In this document: positions 1-11,085 of the stretch, piece after piece | Numbering within the stretch: the stretch's first letter is position 1 | Layout: each line of letters starts with the position of its first letter | Assembly: GCA_027943335.1 (NCBI GenBank) | Contig: BSBK01003559.1 | Location: 620,001 to 684,000, forward strand | Length of the DNA stretch: 64,000 bases | Direction: 5' to 3' | From: Chamaecyparis obtusa | Lineage: Eukaryota > Streptophyta > Pinopsida > Cupressales > Cupressaceae | Program-made: the position numbers and the translations under genes | The notes under the pieces: model-generated | What the model was told of the DNA's origin: nothing | The model's database searches: none | What the model saw: only the letters and a program-made list of their open reading frames with translations

Positions 1-28
1 CTTGTATCTTATGAAATGAGAAAGTTTG

Positions 29-503
29 TGTTAGGATTAACAAGGCAGAAATAACAATTATGTGCAAATATAACTAATATCAGAAAATAATAAACCACAC
101 AGAATAGAACACAAGACACACAGATTTAACATGGTTCACCCAATCCCTGGGCTACGTCCACCAACAGTGAGTCCAATATTATTATTATCCAGTGATTACA
201 ACCTGATTACAATCCGTAATCCCTTACAGCCCAATTCTGCTACAAGTACTAAAATCATACATCATAAAAATCCCTAACACTAAGCCATATTATACAATAT
301 TTTCCCGCTTTAGGGTTAGAATGAGTTATAAGTAGTCGGCCTCAAAAAAAATTTCCTCGGGGGCTGCGCCCCCGAACCCCTGCTCTTGGGGGCTGCCGCC
401 CCCAAACCCCCACTCGGGGCCCAACCCGACCTGACCCCGAACCCCGGCGAGGTCAAGAGGAAAAGTGTACAGTACTTTCCTGATTAGTCACCACAAGCTA
501 ACA
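29..503. mobile_element. Solo LTR, 475 bp, TSD GTTTG
   Basis: The sequence starts TGTTAG and ends CTAACA, perfect 6-bp terminal inverted repeats of the TG...CA type. Identical GTTTG lies at 24-28 and 504-508. No coding region lies between the ends, so this is a solo LTR or a very small LTR-like element. It disrupts the gag frame of the outer copia element. A GC-rich CpG cluster sits at about 355-465. Confidence 0.88.
358..405. repeat. Two adjacent GC-rich hairpins inside the solo LTR
   Basis: Positions 358-374 form a 7-bp perfect stem (CGGGGGC/GCCCCCG, loop TGC). Positions 386-405 form an 8-bp perfect stem (TTGGGGGC/GCCCCCAA, loop TGCC). They lie in a short CpG-dense patch within an otherwise AT-rich LTR. 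The patch could be a regulatory or methylation-targeted part of the LTR; the function is inference. Confidence 0.7.
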
Positions 504-645
504 GTTTGGCAAGCATGAATCCAAAAGGAAAGAAGCAACATTCAAGGTGGAAAAGAAAGTGAAACAAGTCTCTTTAGAATTAGAAGACATTGATGTTCTT
601 GAAGAACATTTATCAAGAAAATTAAACAAAGGAGTAGGTAAATAC

Positions 646-1938
646 TGACTCCTAAATTTATTAAGTGTTGTCATTACTAAAGAAAAGATGAGTTATGGTG
701 AGTGCAAAATCAAGTCGATATGAGTGAAGAATCAGGTCGGTGAAGAGGAAGTCATTCGGTATAGACAAGGTAGAACAACTACCGAGTATAAGGCAAAATA
801 ATTATCTAACATTGTGTCTATTGAGCAATCAAGATTACTGAGAATAATGGACACCAAACAAATAAAGTTAACCGAGCAAATAGTGGTTACCGAGAAAAGG
901 AAGAGTATCGAGGAAGAGTATCACCAAGCAGGAAAAAAATGATAACCGAGCATATTAGTAAAGGCTACCGAGAGACATATGATGAACATATAAGTTTGTG
1001 AAGATTCTACAAAGCAAGAAACTAATTTACAAAGATCAAGGAAAATGTTAGGTAAGATTTATTCGGAATGAAACATGATTGTAAATGATCCCAAGGAAAA
1101 TATTGAACCAATGAAAATGAAGTAAATATTTCTTGGAAAGAGGAAATGAATATGGATCGTAGATCTAATTGTCTGATCTTTCTAGAAGGATCCAAACCCT
1201 AATTAGGTCAATTAATTAGGAAACTACAATATTACTACATAAGGATGGATCGAAAAAAGATTAAGAGAGAGAGGAAAAGAGAAGGACAAAGCGTAGAACA
1301 TAGATCAAGCAAACAATGCTACCGAGGAAAGGAAGTGGATGATTTTGGTAAAATCAGTTAAAGAAAGGTGATGAGATTGCAAAGAGCATAAAGGATATGA
1401 TTAGCATACAAGTAGATACATTATTAGAGATCGAATTTTACACAAATACATTGTTTTTTTTGTATTCTCAAATCCCACATATTAGGTAGGCCTTAACAAG
1501 CCTTTTATACTATAGATATCTTAATAGAGTGCACACTTAATGAGTGTTGCAAAATCCTTTTACTAGGCAGACTTTAGCAGTTCTTTTTGTATTACTCCTA
1601 ACAGGGTAAATCACCAAAAGTGATACTTTTGTATTCTCTAATCGAGCAACCTTTATGCTACAGTAGTGAAGGATTGTGGGTGTCATCCCACCGATAGTTT
1701 TTCCCTCTAACCAAGGGTTTCTGCATGACCAAAATCATGTGTCAAATGTGTTCACGTGTGTTATATGTTTATGGTTGTAAGAGTTTACTTTACTTCACTT
1801 TCATTTAGTAATAAGTTGTTAAGTTTATGCATGCAAATTAAGATATGAGATTCAAAGGGTAAAACAATTATTGAGGGTTAAAGTTTTATAAGCCACTGAT
1901 TCACCCCCCCCCACTCTCAACACCTTAACTTTCCAACA
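646..1938 (+). repeat. 5' LTR of the 646-9170 element
   Basis: It begins TGACTCCTAAAT and ends TTCCAACA. It matches 7671-9170 throughout, apart from point changes, small indels and a 205-bp LINE insertion present only in the 3' copy. Without that insertion the two LTRs are nearly equal in length (1293 and 1295 bp). Near the end it carries the CTGATTCACCCCCC-type stretch shared by the other copia LTRs here. Confidence 0.88.
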
Positions 1939-1941
1939 ATC

Positions 1942-1952
1942 GGTATTAGATC
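1942..1952 (+). other. Primer-binding site, initiator tRNA-Met type
   Basis: GGTATTAGATC follows the 5' LTR end by three bases. It is a slightly decayed match to TGGTATCAGAGC, the usual plant copia primer site complementary to initiator methionine tRNA. Two mismatches fit the age of the copy. Confidence 0.65.
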
Positions 1953-2002
1953 TCATTCTCTTATTTAGAAGTTTAACCGCTTGAGAGGAAAGATCTAAAG
2001 AG

Positions 2003-3250
2003 ATGGAAAGCTATAGGTATGAAAAGGTGATTGATAATTTGAATATAGAATTGAAACTTGTAGAAGATCAAATTGATGAACTAAGAAGGATGTTGAAGCA
2101 TTCACTAAGTAAGAGAAAGGAGTTATCCCATCAACTAAAAGATACCCAAGATCAGGTTGAAGAACTTGAAGAGGAATCAAAGGGAAGCTTGTCTGATGAA
2201 TCAAAAGATGCTGTATTAAATTTGACTGAAAAGAACAAATCCCTAACTAAGCAGGTAAAATCATTCAAGAGGGAACAAGAAGCTCAATCAGTAAGAATGT
2301 GTGAAGTCCTGGAACAAAAGAGAAAAGATGAAGATGATAAGAGAATGATAGAAGATGAGAAAAGGAAAATGAGTGCAAGACTAGATGAGAAAGATATGGA
2401 AATACAAAAGTTGACACAAAATCACTATGATATGACAAATCAGTTACTCGGTGTTAATCATGAGATTATAAGGAAGATGGAAAGGAAAGATGGATTGAAA
2501 TTGGAAAATGAACAACTAAAGAATGAGATAAAAACTAAAAAAGAAATCAATGAAAGATTGAAGAGAGTTGAGGAAAGTATAAGGAAACAAGATGAATAGT
2601 TGAGATATCAGAGAAGACTAAGAGATATCAGTGGATTAGGCTTTACTGATGACTCTACAACTGAGAAAGGAGAATCATATAAGAAAGAAGAGTAGATAAA
2701 TGTGTATACAACTTGAAAACATAAGAAGCCAACATGATATCACTATGGAAAATCGAGCCACACAACAAATGTATGCAGGAGAAAGGTTAGTAAGTCATTT
2801 ACTACTCCTAAATTTGATGTATATTGCTATAATTGACACAAGTATGGTCATAAAGCATTTGAGTGCAGATCCAAATTTGACAAAACTCCAAGACAATAAA
2901 AATTTGATGGTTATTGCTACACATGCAATAAGTATGGACACAAATTACAAGATTGCAAATCACATAAGAAGTATAATTGGATACCGAATAGACAAGTAAA
3001 TACTATTAATTGGGATTATAACACAAGGATTACTTGTACAACTTGTGGAAGATATGGTCATACTACAAAAAATTGTAGAAGATTGCACATGGGAGGAAAT
3101 ATTGGTACTTGGAAGACTTCTGGCATGACATGTTTTCATTGTCACAAGGTAGGTCACTTGAGCAAAGACTGTAGGTACCGAGTGTATGCACCCAATGACG
3201 AAGACTCTAAAGGAAAATGTATATTAAATATTGATGAAATTTATAATTAG
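2003..3250 (+). pseudogene. gag-like frame with coiled coil and five CCHC zinc knuckles
   Basis: One frame of about 415 codons runs from the ATG at 2003 to the TAG at 3248-3250 and is broken by several in-frame stops. The first 198 residues are a charged heptad-rich coiled coil. Five CX2CX4HX4C knuckles follow at 2735-2775, 2825-2866, 2915-2956, 3035-3076 and 3131-3172. The last three are intact. The first has lost both leading cysteines (TGA and TAT). The second has TGA in place of its second cysteine. Such knuckles bind element RNA during particle assembly. Most copia gags carry one to three, so five is unusual. No protease follows. The start is chosen because it is the first ATG after the LTR and opens the longest uninterrupted part. 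Confidence 0.75.
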
Positions 3251-3796
3251 ATGCACATAATATGGAGAAGAAAGATTGAGGATAGTGGAACATCAGTTGG
3301 ATCAATCGGTGATACCTCATCCTCCAGATCAAGTGACTCTACAACTACAAAATAAACCATACAAGTAGGTAAGGGAACTATATTTGAAATTATTTTATCA
3401 TACATCAATTCCTCACAATCGTGAATTAACATCCATACCAACTTATGGTGAGATGCAATAGGATAACTCTTATAATTGTGAAAGTTAGTGTGGTTGGTAA
3501 GCATAACCGAGTGAGTTGGATGGTCAGTGGAGAAGTATTGAGTAACCGAGCAAAGATTGGTGGTTGGTATGATTATTAGTCGGTTGGTCGACAAAAGAGC
3601 ATTTATTGCACATTACCAAATCCTAAATGTCCTTTTCACTATTAATAAAAGGATAGACATTTCATTTGATACACTGCATTCGAAGAGTATTGAAGAGTGA
3701 TTTGAGTGATTGAATGAGCATTTGGATTTTGAGCTGAAACAAGTGAATTTGTTAGTAGTTTGAGCTATTTGAGTGATTTGATATAAGAATTCTAGA

Positions 3797-6700
3797 GTGC
3801 CCAAGCCGTTTAATTGTTATTCGATGAATCCCAAGACAATAAATCTTGAAATGGCATCTAGTGCATCACAATTCAAGAAAACCAAGGTTGCAAAACCTAT
3901 TTTGATAAAGAGCACGGATTATGAAGAGCTGAATTACAAGTTATATCCTAAAGTTTCTATGAAGACTAATGAGACTAGAGTGCTTTCATCATTTCTTTGA
4001 GGGTTTTACTAGTTCAAGATATTAGATCTTACATTCACTGCAAAATTGGTGAGATATGTGAAAATAAAATTCAAAAGGCATACAAGGCATTATGTGTGGA
4101 TGGACAATTGAAAGATGAGCACAAAAATTTGGAAACAAAGGGTTTGAATCATACACTGCATTTCCCGAAGGTTTTTAAAGATGAATGGATAAGAATTGTT
4201 CTTAGCTAAGTGCATGAAAAATCAATGTGGCTCGAAGGTAAGATTAAGATCACAAAGGATGTAATGCACATGGTTAATGGATACCCAATTGTCGAGAAAG
4301 AAAAAGTAGTAAGAGCAACACTGAAGCCAGAGATAAAGAACATCAGAGCGACATAGGACAATTGAGGTCTTCAAGTGTCTACAATAAATGATGCAGAAAC
4401 CAAGTTTTCTACATGTGTTATTGCATATAGAATCTATCAATCTAGCAGATGTAATAGTGTACCATGTGGAGCTATTGATTTAGCATACAAAACTATGAAG
4501 AAAGGGTTCAAGGTTGATCTCGACGAGATACTTTTGAAGCAACTGGAAGATAACATGCATACTATCTGAGTTGCCAAGACCAACACACTGAAATATGGAT
4601 CGCTATTGGTATGTATTTTCTTCTACTTGAAAATTTTAATTCCTACAATTGGTGATGTGAGCTGGAAGAAAGATAGGCCTATTATATATCAGATTAATGA
4701 TTACATTAATGGTCTGGGTGAGAATTTTGACAAAGTGATGAGTGAGTATTTTGAACAAATTAAGGCAAGAATGCACCAAAGATATAGGATTCCCCCACAG
4801 CTAGTCGAAAACTGCAAAGATACAATTTGTTTCCTAGCTGATACTGACACGTCTCATTAAAGATGTAGAATCAAGAACTTCATGGCTAAAAATGATGGAT
4901 TATGAGATTGACATTGATTGAGCTACACTTGCTATTAAACCTTATTGAAACAACCATTAGATAGGATGACCAAACGATTTGGGACATTTGAAGAGGCTAA
5001 GAAGAGGATAAGGCTTGAAATCCTAGGTCTCAAAATACAAAAGAAATCAAAGAAAATGTTAAACATATTAGAGGAACAATTTGGTGAAGAAAAGGATAAG
5101 TCGGTAGATGAAGAGACCAAGGGAGAAGAATTTGAAGAAATAGAAATAGAAATGTCTAAACTGAAGAGGGGTAGGAAGGCACTAGCAGAAAAAAATGTTA
5201 GTCCTAAAGCTACTAGGTCAAGGACTAAGGTTGCATCAACCACAACACTGCCTACAAAAAGAGGTAGAGGGAAAACTATTGTACTTGAGGAGAAACAGAC
5301 CAAAACTAGAACCTATCAGAAGATGAATTTTACACAACAGTCAACATCTAAAACAATGAAGAAACAAAATAATGAGGATAGTGATAGGACAAAATTAGAT
5401 GATAATAGTCAATTCATAGTTGTTAAGAACTTTGTACCAAAGACAATTGATGAGCATGTTGAAGATTTGAGAGCATCTGGAAGTTTTGGTTCCATGCATA
5501 TATTAAAATGTTATGAGTTGAATGATAAAGACAAATTGAAAATTGAGGAAGAAACTATTGATGCAATGTATACATTTAGAATTGTACCTATGGAACTTGT
5601 ACGAAATATACCTGAAGAGTTATATGACAAAATAAGTGCAAGATGGAGATATGCACTAGACTCTGAAAGAAAAATAAGGGAGAGATCACTTGTCTTATCA
5701 ATTCCAACATTGATAGTGCAAGAAATTGATGAAGCCTTGATTAATTACAAGAAGAGGTTCATGATTAAAAAGTGATCGTTGAGCATCTTGATGGGCAGGA
5801 CACAAGAAGTGGAAGAAGAAAGAAACACAAAATGGAAGAAGATATTTCAAATGGATGAACCTGAAAGGGTGGACGTATCAGATATTGAGCTAACAATAGG
5901 TACACAAGTGGACAATTTGGAAGAAGACCCCAAGGACACTATGAATAAAGTAATTGACAATATCCCTCACATGGTAAGAAATGCAGAATAATAAGTTTTA
6001 ATAGAAGACATCATTGAATAGGATCCTGATGACACTATAAATAAGGATCAAGATGTCATGGATGCTACTGAGGAACCCCCTAAAGATACATCATTTACTG
6101 AGTCAGATGTAGCATAATTCATGAATGATGCAACTATTTTGCAACAAGTGCATGAATATTTAGCTCCTACACCATCTACTAATAGTGTTATAATACCTAC
6201 TAAAGTAACACTTGAAACAAATGTTGCAATTGATACCTAATGTTCCTAAGGATACCGAAGAAACAACCCAGGAACCCGAGAAGCCAAAGGAAATAGATAA
6301 GGGTGATGAACCAAAAGCCACTGAGAAAAATAAAGAGACTACAACTACAGAGACAACATATGCTACCACTATAGGCATGAGATAAGATGCATAAGAACAA
6401 GGAGAAGAAAGGGTAATGAAAAGGAAGGAGAGAAAGAAAAGGAGAAAGAAACCACAAATCAGCATATCGAGGCTCCATTGTCCCCAAATATTTTACCTAG
6501 TGTAAGTATACTCAATTCTCCTAACAAGAGGAAGAAGAAGAAAAGTAGAAAGGACAAGATCTCATTAGATGAAGAGATAGTAATACTAGTTTGTGATCCA
6601 ACCAAACTAAATCCTAATGAAATGATGAAATATGGTGAATTTCTAAAGAGAAAAGCAACATAGGATAAACTTAAACAAGAAATAAAACATCAAAAAGTAT

Positions 6701-7395
6701 TATCAGATGTGAAAGACATATTACTGTAGATTTTACCTTAGAGTCAACTAAATGAGAAGGCACCTATAATTGACTAGTTAGTCTCACTTGTAAAGCAAGT
6801 CAATGAACTAGATGTTGATGCTGAAGAAAGAATGATGGAGATGACCGAGCAAAAGTTTGAGCATAGATTGATGGAAAATCTTATGCAGAAAATTACTAAA
6901 TAGAAAGTTAGACTTTCTATCATTGATACTGAGTTGGAGGAAATCATAAAGGTAATAATTAAGTTATTCCAATTGTTATGCAATGTTTTCCATTTTACAC
7001 TGAATATTCTAGATCAACAGAAAAAGGTTGATGAAGAGATAAAGCTAAGTGCAGATAAGTTGACTAATGAACCTTGGACATTCCAAGTTTATTATTAAAA
7101 AAATCATCATTTAATGAGTTTACAATTGGATTTGAGGAAGGAAGAGAAGAAGATTAGAGTAGAAGTGCTTGAAGTTCAAGCACAAATCATTCCTCATTTG
7201 GAGGTAATTCAGGTGAATATCAAGAAAGCCAAAGAACTCATTGCTACACCTAAAATGTTAGTAATGGATCATATGGAATATCTTTCATCACAACTCCAAG
7301 CCCAAATTTCAATACTCAAGGCACTAAAAGACACATGGAATAATACCTATGATAGTGCTAAGTCTTCATATAAAGGATTATTTGATAAACTATGA
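3797..7395 (+). pseudogene. Second long decayed ORF of unknown function in pol-less element
   Basis: I do not recognise this protein. A single frame can be followed from 3997 to the stop at 7393-7395 through roughly ten stop codons. A short N-terminal piece (3797-4000, possible ATG at 3851) lies one frame away, and 6238-6415 reads better in another frame. In order: a compact region with many aromatic and hydrophobic residues (about 4210-4860), a very Lys/Arg/Glu-rich stretch (4945-5330), an acidic linker (5780-6100), a Lys-rich segment (6478-6660), then coiled coil, one hydrophobic stretch of about 20 residues (6944-7012) and a final coiled coil (7114-7395). It stands where pol would be. It may be a derived env-like or captured frame, which is inference. 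Confidence 0.6.
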
Positions 7396-7485
7396 GTATA
7401 TAGTGTACATTACATTTTTATTTTTGGCATTATTGTCAAAAAAGGGGGATAGTAAATATGTGGATATTAGATGCAAATACAAGAG

Positions 7486-7488
<3 letters not shown>

Positions 7489-7545
<57 letters not shown>
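7489..7545. repeat. (AT)n microsatellite
   Basis: About 28 uninterrupted AT dinucleotides lie in the 3' untranslated part of the pol-less element, between two of its polypurine tracts. Confidence 0.95.
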
Positions 7546-7548
<3 letters not shown>

Positions 7549-7658
7549 GAGAAATAAGGAAGATAGAAAATAAAAAGAAGTATATGTTGAGGGGGAGTTA
7601 TCACATATTGGAGATATCAAGTTTTGGCTAAATTATGAAAGTTTTTGTCACTAATGCC

Positions 7659-7670
7659 AAAGGGGGAGAA
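7659..7670 (+). other. Polypurine tract of the 646-9170 element
   Basis: AAAGGGGGAGAA ends exactly at the TG opening the 3' LTR (7671), where plus-strand DNA synthesis is primed. Two further PPT-like tracts lie upstream at 7440-7450 (AAAGGGGGATA) and 7588-7602 (TTGAGGGGGAGTTAT). This is the multiplied PPT arrangement known from Sireviruses. Confidence 0.85.
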
Positions 7671-9170
7671 TGTTACTCCTAAATCCATTAAGTGTTGTCA
7701 TTAGTGAAGAAAATATGAGTTATGGTGAGTAAAAAATTAGGTCGCTATGAGAGAAGAATTAGGTTGGTGAAGAGGAATTCATTCAGTAAAGACAAGGTAG
7801 AACAACTACCGAGTATAAAGCATAACAATTATCTAACAGTGTGTATACCGAGCAATCAAGGTTACTAAGCAGAATGGACTCTGAAAAAAAATAGTTAACT
7901 AAACAAATAATGGTTACCGAGAAAAGGAAGAGTGTCGAGTAATTATGTTAACCTAGTAAGAGTATTACTGAGCAGGAATAACATGATAACCAAAAAGATC
8001 AGTAAAGGCTATCGAGAGACACATGATGAACATATAAGTTTGTAAAGATTCTATTGAGCAAGAAAATAATTTACGAAGATCAAGGAAAATGTTAGGTAAG
8101 ATTTATTGGGAATGAAACATGATTGTAAATGATCCCAAGGCAAAGATTGAACCAATAAAAATGAAGTAAATATTTCTTGGAAAGAGGAAATGAATATGGA
8201 TCACAGATCTACTTGTCTGAGCTTTCTAGAAGGATCCAAACCCTAATTAGGTCAAGTAATTAGGAAGCTACATGATTACTACATAAGGATGGATCAAGAA
8301 AAGATTAAGAGAGAGAGTAAAATAGACGGACAAAGCGTAGAACAAAGATCAAGAAAATAGTGCTACCGAGTAGAGGAAGTGGATGATTTTGGTAAAATAA
8401 GTCAAAGAAAGGTGATGAGACTACAAAGAGCATAAAGGATCTGATTTATCATGTAGGTAGATGCATTATTACATATCATTTTTTACAAGAATACATTGTT
8501 GTTTTTGTATTCTCAAATCCCACGTATTGGGTAGGCCTTAACAAGCCTTTGTCTAGACAACAGCTTGTTGTCTTGTTGTCCTTTTGCTATCCTTTGTCTT
8601 TTTTTTGTTCTTTTTGTTTAAGGACTCATTTGTGTGGATTTTTTTGGTGTTGTTGCACTTGTATTATTGGAGCTTAATTACCTATTTTGTAATCTTGAGG
8701 TAAAAGGTTTCGGGTCCTTTCAAAACCTACTTTTACGTAATCAAAACAAGCCTTTTATATTGTAAATCTCTTAACAAAGTGCACACTTAATGAGTGTTGC
8801 AAAATCCTTTTACTAGGTAGAATTTAGTAGGTCTTTTTGTATTTCTCCTAAAAGGGTAAATCACCAGAAGTGATACTTTTGTATGCTCTAACCAAGCAGT
8901 GAAGGATTATGGGTGTCATCCCCACCACATTTTTTCCCTCTAACCAAGAGTTTCTATGTGAGAAAAATCATGTGTCAAATGTGTTCATGTGTGTTATATG
9001 TTTATGGTTGAAAGAGTTTACTTTACTTTACTTTCATTCAGTAATAAGTTGTTAAGTTTATGCATGCAAAGTAAGATCTAAGATTCAAAGGGTAAAATAG
9101 TTATTGAGGGTTAAAGTTTTATAAGGCATTGACTCACCCCCTCCCCTCTCATAACCTTAACTTTCCAAAA
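7671..9170 (+). repeat. 3' LTR of the 646-9170 element
   Basis: It begins TGTTACTCCTAAATC directly after the polypurine tract and ends TTCCAAAA; the terminal CA has decayed to AA. It is flanked by the AATAC duplication at 9171. It contains a LINE-derived insertion at 8551-8744 that the 5' LTR lacks. Confidence 0.88.
8551..8744 (+). mobile_element. 194-bp LINE 3'-end fragment in 3' LTR, TSD AACAAGCCTTT
   Basis: The perfect 11-bp repeat AACAAGCCTTT lies at 8540-8550 and 8745-8755, and the 5' LTR has only one copy at the matching site. The insert ends in a GGTTTCGGG...CAAAACC stem-like stretch followed by TAATCAAA. Nearly the same tail closes the insertion at 55840-56329. A variable-length TSD, 5' truncation and a shared 3' tail indicate target-primed reverse transcription by a LINE. 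Confidence 0.8.
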
Positions 9171-9175
9171 AATAC

Positions 9176-9945
9176 AAAGGTAAAATTCATTTCAAATGCT
9201 TTGATTGTGGTAAAACATGACACTTTGCATCTAAATGTCCTTATGATAATCATGATGAAGTGGATGATGAGAAAGAGAAATCAAGTAAAAATAAATTCTA
9301 TAACAAAAAGAAGTTCTTTAAGAAGAAGAAGAGTTTTATTGTTGATGTATCAGATAGTGAATCTAGTAGCTTTGAATATGATGAAAATGAAGTTGTAATC
9401 ATGGCTATAGAAACTACTTGTAAAGAATCACATAGTGATAATGGTGTTGAACTTGTTGAAGTTGATTTAGAATGTGAATTTCTTTATACACTTAAAAATA
9501 TCAAAGAATTAAAAAGAAATTTAAGTGCTCAAGAAAAAAAATTCATAAAGGAAAAAAAGAACTTGGAAAAATAAATTAAGGAATTAAGTCAACAAGTTAT
9601 AGATTTGAAATTAAAAGTTGAGGAACAAAAGAGAATTGTCTTTGTCACTAAGGAAGAGTTAAGTTCTAAAGATCAAGAATGTACAAGGTTAATGAGTGAA
9701 GTAGTATCATGTAAAAGGATTTTAGAAAAATATGAGAATACTACTTTGGATGAAATGTTAAGGAAACAAAGAAGAACTGATTATCTAACTAGAATTGGTT
9801 TTGAACTTGGACAATGCTCTAGTGACAAGAAAGATAAATCTTTATTTGAGATATTCAAATCTAAAAGTAAAGACATAGACCAACATGTTACCACTTCAAA
9901 CTCAGATAAAGATACATATTTTAATAAGATTTCTAATGGTAAAAG
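9176..9945 (+). pseudogene. Outer copia gag, first zinc knuckle and coiled-coil region
   Basis: The frame resumes after the TSD with a canonical knuckle at about 9200-9241 (C, C, H, C present; the glycine before the histidine is replaced by a TGA stop). It then gives a Lys-rich basic patch, an acidic stretch and a long Lys/Glu coiled coil. In-frame stops occur at about 9216 (TGA) and 9572 (TAA). The arrangement of knuckle, basic patch, coiled coil and later knuckles matches the long gag of Sirevirus-type copia elements. The next insertion at 9946 cuts the frame again. Confidence 0.8.
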
Positions 9946-10866
9946 GCAGGTTTGACGTAGGGAAGGCAAGGAGGATCCAATTAAGGAAAGTCCCCACAAG
10001 CAGCCAGACACCACAATGTAGAATAAAACAACACAATAATTGTTTCAACTAAATTTTCATTAACATGCCCAACTGTAAGGCCTTTCGGGTTAGGGCCAAT
10101 TACAATCATAAATAGTTCTGCAAGATCAACAAGATCCAATCCAAATTTAGGTAGTCCATCCCTGAAACAAATCAACAACTGATGGAAACCCTAAGGCAGA
10201 TCTGAACTTGATCTCACAAGCCACCAAGCAATCTCCTTGTCCCCAAGCAAACAACCACTAGCTCTGCTATTACAAACTATCAGAAATCAGTCTGATCTTC
10301 AAGATCTCGCAAGATCCAGATCTATCTTCTATCTTCCCCAATCTGATCCCCTAAACAACTACCCAAACACTCCTTAAATACTAATCTTCAGCCACAAGTC
10401 AGCTAGATGAAACAATTAACTCCTACAAACAAATATTAAATGTAATACAAGTCGACTCTCCAATAGCCTAACAATTATTTAATTCTCCATGTCAGCCTCT
10501 AGATCTACATAGGAGAATACAACAAAAGCTACCAACAATAAATGCACCAAGTTGGCCAACCAAATCACCAAGAACTCCAGTCGGTAAGCTAGAACTACTG
10601 AGTGCCAAAGAAACAACCGAGCACCAGTGAAACAACTGACCAAGCCAAGCAACACCAAGCAACACAGGCATCACCGAGCACAAGTTCCATCAAGCACCAA
10701 AAGTTCCAATGAGTTCCTTCAGCGACCGAGCTTCCTTTGATAACTGAGACCGTCAATTAGAGCTGCAACTGAGTACCACAGAACCAAAACAACACACCTC
10801 CATGCAAATTCATCAAGTACCCCAAAATGCCCCTGCATCAAGGTTACATCAAGCTCTTCATTCATG
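9946..10866. mobile_element. Unclassified 921-bp insertion with 8-bp flanking repeat
   Basis: GGTAAAAG occurs at 9938-9945 and 10867-10874. The copia gag frame continues across the pair, so the interval is an insertion. It is not coding. The ends (GCAGGTTTGACG and CTTCATTCATG) show neither TG...CA nor clear terminal inverted repeats, so neither an LTR nor a typical hAT element is proven despite the 8-bp duplication. CCGAG-containing motifs (about 10618, 10675, 10726), also frequent in the nearby copia LTRs, suggest LTR-derived sequence. Confidence 0.65.
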
Positions 10867-11085
10867 GGTAAAAGATCTTCAAATAGGTTCACTTCTTTCT
10901 TTGATGGATATTTCTTCGTGTGTCATCAATATGGACATAGAATAAGTAATTGCAAATATATGTCAAAGAGGTTTTCAAAGTTTTATTTTGATTATTCCTT
11001 TCCTAAAATGAATGGTCTAAGATGTTACAAATGCAATATCTTTGGTCATGTTATGAGGAATTGCAAAACTAAGTCATTTTAGAAT
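10867..11085 (+). pseudogene. Outer copia gag C-terminus with two zinc knuckles
   Basis: Two CCHC knuckles follow the insertion. The first (about 10915-10953) has its first cysteine replaced by phenylalanine. The second (about 11029-11070) is canonical CX2CX4HX4C. The frame ends in TAG at about 11080 and resumes immediately as the protease region, so gag and pol were probably one frame. Confidence 0.8.

Larger units (their letters stand above)
1..645 (+). pseudogene. Outer copia gag, N-proximal fragment (interrupted by solo LTR)
   Basis: Bases 1-28 and 504-645 read in one frame once the insertion at 29-503 and one copy of GTTTG are set aside. The piece is Lys/Glu-rich, as expected for the stretch just before the copia gag zinc knuckle. 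It runs into the second insertion at 646, and the same frame resumes at 9176 after one copy of AATAC is discounted. Gag packages element RNA into cytoplasmic virus-like particles. The N-terminal part of the protein lies outside the window. Confidence 0.75.
646..9170 (+). mobile_element. Complete pol-less LTR retrotransposon, TSD AATAC
   Basis: Two related LTRs (646-1938 and 7671-9170) bound an internal region with a primer-binding site after the 5' LTR and a polypurine tract directly before the 3' LTR. Identical AATAC lies at 641-645 and 9171-9175. The insertion splits the outer copia gag, which resumes in frame at 9176. The internal region holds a gag-like frame (2003-3250) and a second long decayed frame (about 3797-7395), but I find no protease, integrase, RT or RNase H motif. 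LTR divergence looks like roughly 10% or more by eye, so it is much older than the element at 26819. Confidence 0.9.

Noticed and set aside
6160..6487. Hydrophobic minus-strand frames
   Set aside because: They are the complement of a Lys/Glu/Thr-rich coding stretch of the second ORF in the pol-less element and have no independent support.
7349..7620. Frames rich in Ile/Tyr over the AT microsatellite
   Set aside because: These are translation artefacts of the (AT)n repeat.
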